Positions 60,194-64,000 of a DNA stretch of 64,000 nt are shown in pieces. Made by a program: the position numbers and the translations under genes. The first letter of the stretch is position 1. The number at the start of each line of letters is the position of its first letter. The stretch comes from Microbacterium sp. SD291 (GTDB lineage Bacteria > Actinomycetota > Actinomycetes > Actinomycetales > Microbacteriaceae). The notes beneath the pieces are model-generated. The model was not told the origin of the DNA, made no database searches, and worked only from the letters and a program-made list of their open reading frames with translations. The stretch is from assembly GCF_017355365.1 (NCBI RefSeq), contig NZ_JADIJR010000005.1:89746-153745 (forward strand), written 5' to 3'.

Positions 60194-60695
60194 AGAGTCC
60201 CCGGCCTGCCCTGGCGTGACCAGAGTGACCAGAGGCAGCCCATTGCCATCGACGAGCTGATGGATCTTCGTCGACAGGCCACCCCTGGAGCGGCCGATGC
60301 CGTGATCAGGCGGCTCGACCTGCAGATTCTTGTAACTCGATCCAGCCCCCTGTGAGGCGGGTGATGTTCGTTGCGTGCTGATGCGCACGAGCAATCGTGG
60401 AGTCCACCGACAGCGACCAATCAATCAGGCCCGCCGCGTCTGCTGCTGCCGTGATCATCGCCGCTACCCGATCCCACGTCCCATCGAACGCCATCCGCCG
60501 ATGCCACGTCCACACCGTCTGCCACGGCCCGAACACCGGCGGCAGATCCCGCCATGCGAGGCCAGTCCGGTACCGGTAGACGATGCCCTCGACCATCGTC
60601 CGCGCATCCGAGAACTTCCGACCCGGACGCCCCGTCGGACGTGGCAGCATCGGCTCGATCAGCGACCACTGAGCATCCGAAAGCATCCGAAAACG
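60194..60695 (-). pseudogene. IS5/IS427-type transposase, two frames, C-terminally truncated
   Basis: OrfA on the minus strand starts at about 60701 ('MSRFRMLSDAQWSLIEPMLPRPTGRPGRKF', 'GLAWRDLPPVFGPWQTVWTWHRR') and ends at 60306. The second frame, ending in this junction, contains 'YKNLQVEPPDHGIGRSRGGLSTKIHQLVDGNGLPL'. Two overlapping frames joined by frameshifting are normal in this IS group. However, the catalytic end is missing after 'TPGQAGDS', because the IS3 element starts there. The protein cannot be functional. Confidence 0.75.
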
Positions 60696-60748
60696 AGACA
60701 TGCTTTCAGGCTCGCAGCCAGCCACCCGAACCTTTGTCAGACACGCCC
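60194..60748 (-). mobile_element. IS5-family (IS427-type) element, 3' truncated by the IS3 element
   Basis: The outer end at about 60748 reads GGGCGTGTCTGACAAAGGTT on the minus strand, typical of IS427-type elements, with TA next to it. Inside are the two overlapping transposase frames. The element is cut at 60194 by the IS3 inverted repeat, and its other end is not in the window. Confidence 0.8.
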
Positions 60749-60761
60749 TAGCTGTTCACCC

Positions 60762-63110
60762 TCATATCTTCATGTCCAGTGCCGCACGCACGATGCTGTC
60801 GGTGTCGATGCCGTGGTATCGGTAGACGTCGTCGACGTCGCCGGCTTGTCCGAAGCGCGACACGCCGAGGTTCCGGGCAGGTACGTTGTTGATGCCGGAG
60901 AGGAACGCGAGGGTGTGCGGGTGTCCGTCGATAACCGTCACCTGTGGAACGGCCCGGTCGGCCGGGAAGATCTGGTCGAGGATCCACGACGGCCCGTCGC
61001 CGAGTCCGCGCCGCGCTTGCAATGCTTCAAACAGCAGGCCGGGGCTCGTAACGCACAGCACCTCGGCCTCGACCCCTTGGTCGGCGAGCCGCGCGGCCGC
61101 CGCAAGGGCCTCGGGAACGAGTGCGCCCATCGTCACGATCTGGACCTCGGGCTCGGCGACGGCGCGCAGGATGTATGCACCGGCCACCACTTGACGGCGG
61201 CGGCGCTCTCGAGCTGCCGGGTCCTCGGGCACCGCGGCGAGCTTTTGATCGATTGGTTTCGTGGACAGGCGCAGGTACGCCGACTTGCCGCCGGGCCGGC
61301 CGAGCTGTCCCATTGCGGCCAGCAAGGTCCACTCGACGTCAACGACGAAGGCGGGTTCGTAGCTCAGGCAGTCGGGCTGTTCCAGCCCGATCGACGGCGT
61401 CTTGATCGACTGGTGTGCGCCCCCCTCGGGAGCGAGGGTGACGCCCGACGGCGTTCCGACGAGGATCGACTGCCCGCCGGCGTACATGCCGTACGACCAC
61501 GGCTCCAGCGCCCGTTCAACGAACGGATCGTAGATTGTGCCGATCGGGAACAGGGTCTCGCCCCAGCGGCTCCAAGTCGCGCCGAGCTCGCTGATCAGTC
61601 CCACCAGGTTCACCTCGGCGATGCCGAGCTCGATGTGCTGGCCGGAGGGGCGCTCACGCCAGTGCAGCATCGTTTCGCGATCGTCGTCGAACCAGTCGCG
61701 GCGTTCTTCGGTCGACCACACCCCGACTTTGTTGATCCAGCCGGCGAGGTTCGTGCTCGAGCTCACGTCTGGGCTCACTGTGACGACCCGGCGGGCGGCC
61801 TCGGGAGCGACCCGGGTGAGGTCGAGGAGCGCTCGGCCGAGGGCTGCCTGGGTGGTGGCGGTGCCCGTGGGGGTGCGGCCCAGGTCGGTGGGCACCTCCG
61901 GCGGGGTGTTCGTCAGGATCGCCGGGCGCTCGAGTCGTTCGGCCGCGGCCGCACAGACCAGACCGGCTGGGGACTCCGGGGCAAAACGCGACCACCGTGC
62001 CGAAGCGTTCTCGCCGAGCGCCGCCGCGAGCTGCTCGTACTGCTCGATCGAGAGCAGCGAGGAGTGGTTCTGCGGGTGCCCTTCGAGCGGCAGGCCGTGC
62101 CCCTTCACGGTGTAGGCGATGATGACGGTCGGCCGTGAGTCGTCGATCTCGGCGTAGGCCCGTCGGAGTGCGTCCATGTCGTGGCCGCCGAGGTTGCGGA
62201 TGGCCGCGAGAAGTGTTGCGTCGTCGACACCAGCGATCAAGGCATCGATTGCCGCGGCATCCGCACCCGCGCCAGGCAGCCGCTGGCGTAGCTCGTCAGC
62301 GGCACAGCGCAGCAGGCGCTGGTACTCGGGATTGGACATGTCGAGGATCCGTCGGCGGAGGCCGTCGCCTCCAGGCAGGGCCATCAGGCTCTCGAGCAGA
62401 CGGCCGAAGCGGACGGTGATCACCTGCCAGCCGGCTGCGTCGAAGAGCTTCTCGATCTTGCCGGCCGCGATGTTCGGTACGACCCGGTCGAGCGACTGGC
62501 GGTTGAGGTCGACGATCCACACGATCTCGCCCAGGTCCTGCACCGAAGTGTCCAGCACGGCTTCCCAGATTGCGCCCTCGTCGAGTTCGGCGTCGCCCAC
62601 CAGCGAATACTGACGGCCCCGGCTCGGCACCCCAGTGAGCGTCTCGGTGTAGCGACGCGACATGGCACCCCAGATCGGCGCGGTCGCCCCGATTCCGACC
62701 GAACCGGTCGAGTAATCGGCGGGGTCAGGGTCCTTCGTGCGGCTCGGGTAGCTCTGCAGGCCACCGAACTGACGGAGCGTCGTCAGGTATTTTTCGTCCA
62801 GCTGACCGATCAGGTAGTTGATCGCGTGAAGTACGGGCGAGGAGTGCGGCTTGACCGACACGCGGTCTTCAGCGCGCAGTTGCTCAAACCAGAGGGACGT
62901 CATGATCGTGGTCATCGACGCGCTCGACGCCTGGTGCCCACCGACTTTCACACCGGAGGTGTTGGGGCGGACCTTGTTGGCGTGGTGGACGATCGACGTG
63001 GCAAGCCACAGAACGCGCTTCTCGATCTGTTGAAGGGTGTTGTCACGCTCGGCGGTCCCAGCGGAGGCGTCGGGTGTCGTCGGTGAATCAGAAACGGCAG
63101 TGGTGTTCAT
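60762..63110 (-). CDS. Homodimeric 2-oxoacid dehydrogenase E1 component (AceE/MdeB-like)
   Basis: A thiamine-diphosphate enzyme of 782 residues in the AceE class: N-terminal 'VKVGGHQASSASMTTIMTSLWF', the TPP-binding 'GDAELDEGAIWEAV...IVDLNRQSLD', 'YTVKGHGLPLEGHPQNHSSLL' and a transketolase-like C-terminal domain. It would decarboxylate a 2-oxoacid and pass the acyl group to an E2 encoded elsewhere. Pairing with a divergent Lrp-type gene recalls MdeB/MdeR of pseudomonads, where the substrate is 2-oxobutyrate from methionine. That assignment is inference; pyruvate is the alternative. AAGGA precedes the ATG at 63110. IS sequences end 13 nt after its stop. Confidence 0.88.
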   Translation of the reverse strand: MNTTAVSDSPTTPDASAGTAERDNTLQQIEKRVLWLATSIVHHANKVRPNTSGVKVGGHQASSASMTTIMTSLWFEQLRAEDRVSVKPHSSPVLHAINYLIGQLDEKYLTTLRQFGGLQSYPSRTKDPDPADYSTGSVGIGATAPIWGAMSRRYTETLTGVPSRGRQYSLVGDAELDEGAIWEAVLDTSVQDLGEIVWIVDLNRQSLDRVVPNIAAGKIEKLFDAAGWQVITVRFGRLLESLMALPGGDGLRRRILDMSNPEYQRLLRCAADELRQRLPGAGADAAAIDALIAGVDDATLLAAIRNLGGHDMDALRRAYAEIDDSRPTVIIAYTVKGHGLPLEGHPQNHSSLLSIEQYEQLAAALGENASARWSRFAPESPAGLVCAAAAERLERPAILTNTPPEVPTDLGRTPTGTATTQAALGRALLDLTRVAPEAARRVVTVSPDVSSSTNLAGWINKVGVWSTEERRDWFDDDRETMLHWRERPSGQHIELGIAEVNLVGLISELGATWSRWGETLFPIGTIYDPFVERALEPWSYGMYAGGQSILVGTPSGVTLAPEGGAHQSIKTPSIGLEQPDCLSYEPAFVVDVEWTLLAAMGQLGRPGGKSAYLRLSTKPIDQKLAAVPEDPAARERRRRQVVAGAYILRAVAEPEVQIVTMGALVPEALAAAARLADQGVEAEVLCVTSPGLLFEALQARRGLGDGPSWILDQIFPADRAVPQVTVIDGHPHTLAFLSGINNVPARNLGVSRFGQAGDVDDVYRYHGIDTDSIVRAALDMKI

Positions 63111-63262
63111 GGGTGTCCTTCGGCGCTGGAGTGAGCACTGTCTCCAGGCGAGCGCGTGTACGTCGCCCGGAGAGCGGTGCGGCCGGTCTTGTGGAACGAG
63201 CCGTGGTGCGCGAGCTCGAATAGAGCGGCGCGCGTGTGTATTGATTAGCAATCTGACCAGCC

Positions 63263-63310
63263 TTGCCGATTTTGCGCAAGCGATCGGGTAGAGTTTGCGC
63301 AGAGTGCGCA
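63263..63310. promoter_or_regulatory. Divergent regulatory region with TTTGCGCA repeats
   Basis: TTGCGCAA (63272), TTGCGCAG (63294) and TGCGCA (63305) lie between the E1 gene and the Lrp-type gene. The 22-bp spacing of the first two fits two helical turns. They are likely binding sites for the Lrp-type protein. A possible +strand -10 is TAGAGT at 63288. Confidence 0.45.
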
Positions 63311-63346
63311 CCAACGTGGGGTGCGTATCGAAGAGGAGTGATCACT

Positions 63347-63838
63347 ATGGACACATCGCGGACAGCTGACGACATTGACGCGGCACTGCTCCGGGCGCTT
63401 GTGGCGAATCCGGATGCCACGAATCTCGCACTTGCTGAGGCGACCGGCCTAGCCCGAAACACGGTGCGTGCCCGGCTGGCGCGGTACGCCGTCGAGAAGT
63501 CGCTGCGTTCCTTTGAGCGCCGTATCGACCCAGCCTTCCTCGGCTTCCCGTTGGAGGCGTTCATTCTCACGACCGTCAAGCAGCGCAAGCTCAGCGCCAT
63601 TTCGGGCACGCTCGCTCAAGTTCCCGAGGTTGTTCAGGTGCACGGCCTGGCTGGCGTGGCCGACCTGCTCGTGCACGTCGTGGCGCGCGACGCCGATGAC
63701 CTCTACCGAATCGCGGGGCGCATCCTCGACATTGACGGCGTCAAGAGGACCACCACCGGTCTGGTGATGGGGGAGTTCGTTGAACACCGAATCGCACAAC
63801 TCATTGGAGCGAATTCAACTGGGTCTCGGCCGGCTTAA
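63347..63838 (+). CDS. Lrp/AsnC-family transcriptional regulator
   Basis: A 163-residue feast/famine regulator. The N-terminal winged helix is 'DDIDAALLRALVANPDATNLALAEATGLARNTVRARLARY', and the C-terminal RAM-like domain is 'AFILTTVKQRKLSAISGTLAQVPEVVQVHGLAGVADLLVHV'. Such proteins sense amino acids and usually control a divergent neighbour, here the 2-oxoacid dehydrogenase E1 gene. AAGAGGAG precedes the ATG at 63347. It parallels MdeR in the methionine-degradation cluster, but the ligand is not known. Confidence 0.9.
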   Translation: MDTSRTADDIDAALLRALVANPDATNLALAEATGLARNTVRARLARYAVEKSLRSFERRIDPAFLGFPLEAFILTTVKQRKLSAISGTLAQVPEVVQVHGLAGVADLLVHVVARDADDLYRIAGRILDIDGVKRTTTGLVMGEFVEHRIAQLIGANSTGSRPA

Positions 63839-63909
63839 TCTCTCGATTGACCTGAAGAGTCCTCTCACGAACTCCATCTGGGCTTTCGTTCTGGAACAAA
63901 GGGCGCGAA

Positions 63910-63999
63910 TCAGCTTTGAACGCTACGCGCCATCTGATCAGCAACTAACTCGACGTGCTCCCGACCGAACCCCCGCGTCGACGTCGCAGCAGCGACTAG
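63910..63999 (-). CDS. Possible C-terminal end of a gene running past the right edge (SHMT-like?)
   Basis: The minus strand is open from the window edge to a TGA at 63910-63912, giving 29 residues ending 'STRGFGREHVELVADQMARS' plus three more. The pattern (S/T)TRGFG followed by a helix resembles the C-terminus of serine hydroxymethyltransferase and related PLP enzymes. The fragment is too short for certainty. The 71 bases between it and the Lrp-type gene hold nothing recognisable. Confidence 0.35.
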   Translation of the reverse strand, partial: LVAAATSTRGFGREHVELVADQMARSVQS

Positions 64000-64000
64000 C

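Noticed and set aside
60306..60725. IS5-type OrfA/OrfB frame change taken as a disabling mutation
   Set aside because: Two overlapping frames are normal in IS427-type elements. The real damage is the missing C-terminal end at 60194.

Overview
The window is high-GC Gram-positive DNA, most likely from a Microbacteriaceae actinobacterium close to Microbacterium. The evidence is WhiA, RbpA and paired ClpP1/ClpP2, a DUF4031 gene beside the RNase E/G-L21-L27-Obg block, and an ileS gene under an actinobacterial translational T-box. Most genes are recognisable housekeeping genes. No rRNA or CRISPR array is present. There are two intact tRNA genes, tRNA-Gly(TCC) and tRNA-Pro(TGG), and one tRNA 3'-end remnant.

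Layout. 1-5.6 kb: 3' part of whiA, sodA, then gap-pgk-tpiA-secG-rbpA. 5.6-7.2 kb: a membrane-anchored protein with an HEVGH motif and the two tRNAs. 7.2-18.8 kb: the protein quality-control block tig, a TPR gene, clpP1, clpP2, clpX and a Nudix gene, interrupted by a deoR-deoC-aldehyde dehydrogenase operon for deoxyribose use and a LysM protein. 18.8-27.6 kb: an epoxide hydrolase-like gene, a methyltransferase, an M3 peptidase with a LysR regulator, the threonine-to-glycine pair tdh-kbl, and an ArsR-type regulator behind an elaborate repeat operator. 27.4-35.3 kb: valS and a four-gene peptide/nickel-type ABC importer. 35.3-43.1 kb: a pentapeptide-repeat protein, an AbiEi/DUF559 gene bracketed by two copies of a palindromic module, then the T-box operon ileS-folC-DUF4233-ndk. 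43.1-54.9 kb: VKOR, RNase E/G, DUF4031, rplU-rpmA, obgE-proB-proA, nadD, rsfS and an SDR gene. 54.9-57.9 kb: a decayed DUF892 gene, corA with a very acidic partner, and a semialdehyde dehydrogenase.

From 58.15 kb to the right edge the content changes. A 15-nt tRNA 3' end with its terminator meets the left end of an IS481-type element. An intact IS3 element with 25-bp perfect inverted repeats and a truncated IS5/IS427-type element follow. Behind them lie a homodimeric 2-oxoacid dehydrogenase E1 gene and a divergent Lrp/AsnC regulator. This looks like the edge of an acquired region.

The parts most worth a second look are the ArsR operator/promoter (26.4 kb), the DUF559 gene between twin palindromes (36.0-37.1 kb), the 20-bp repeat placed in frame inside ileS, the tRNA/IS junction (58.15 kb), the three 18-bp-spaced repeats beside DUF4031, and a recurring promoter form that puts a -10 box exactly 6-7 nt before the start codon (probably leaderless mRNAs). 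All family names come from reading motifs. No database search was run.
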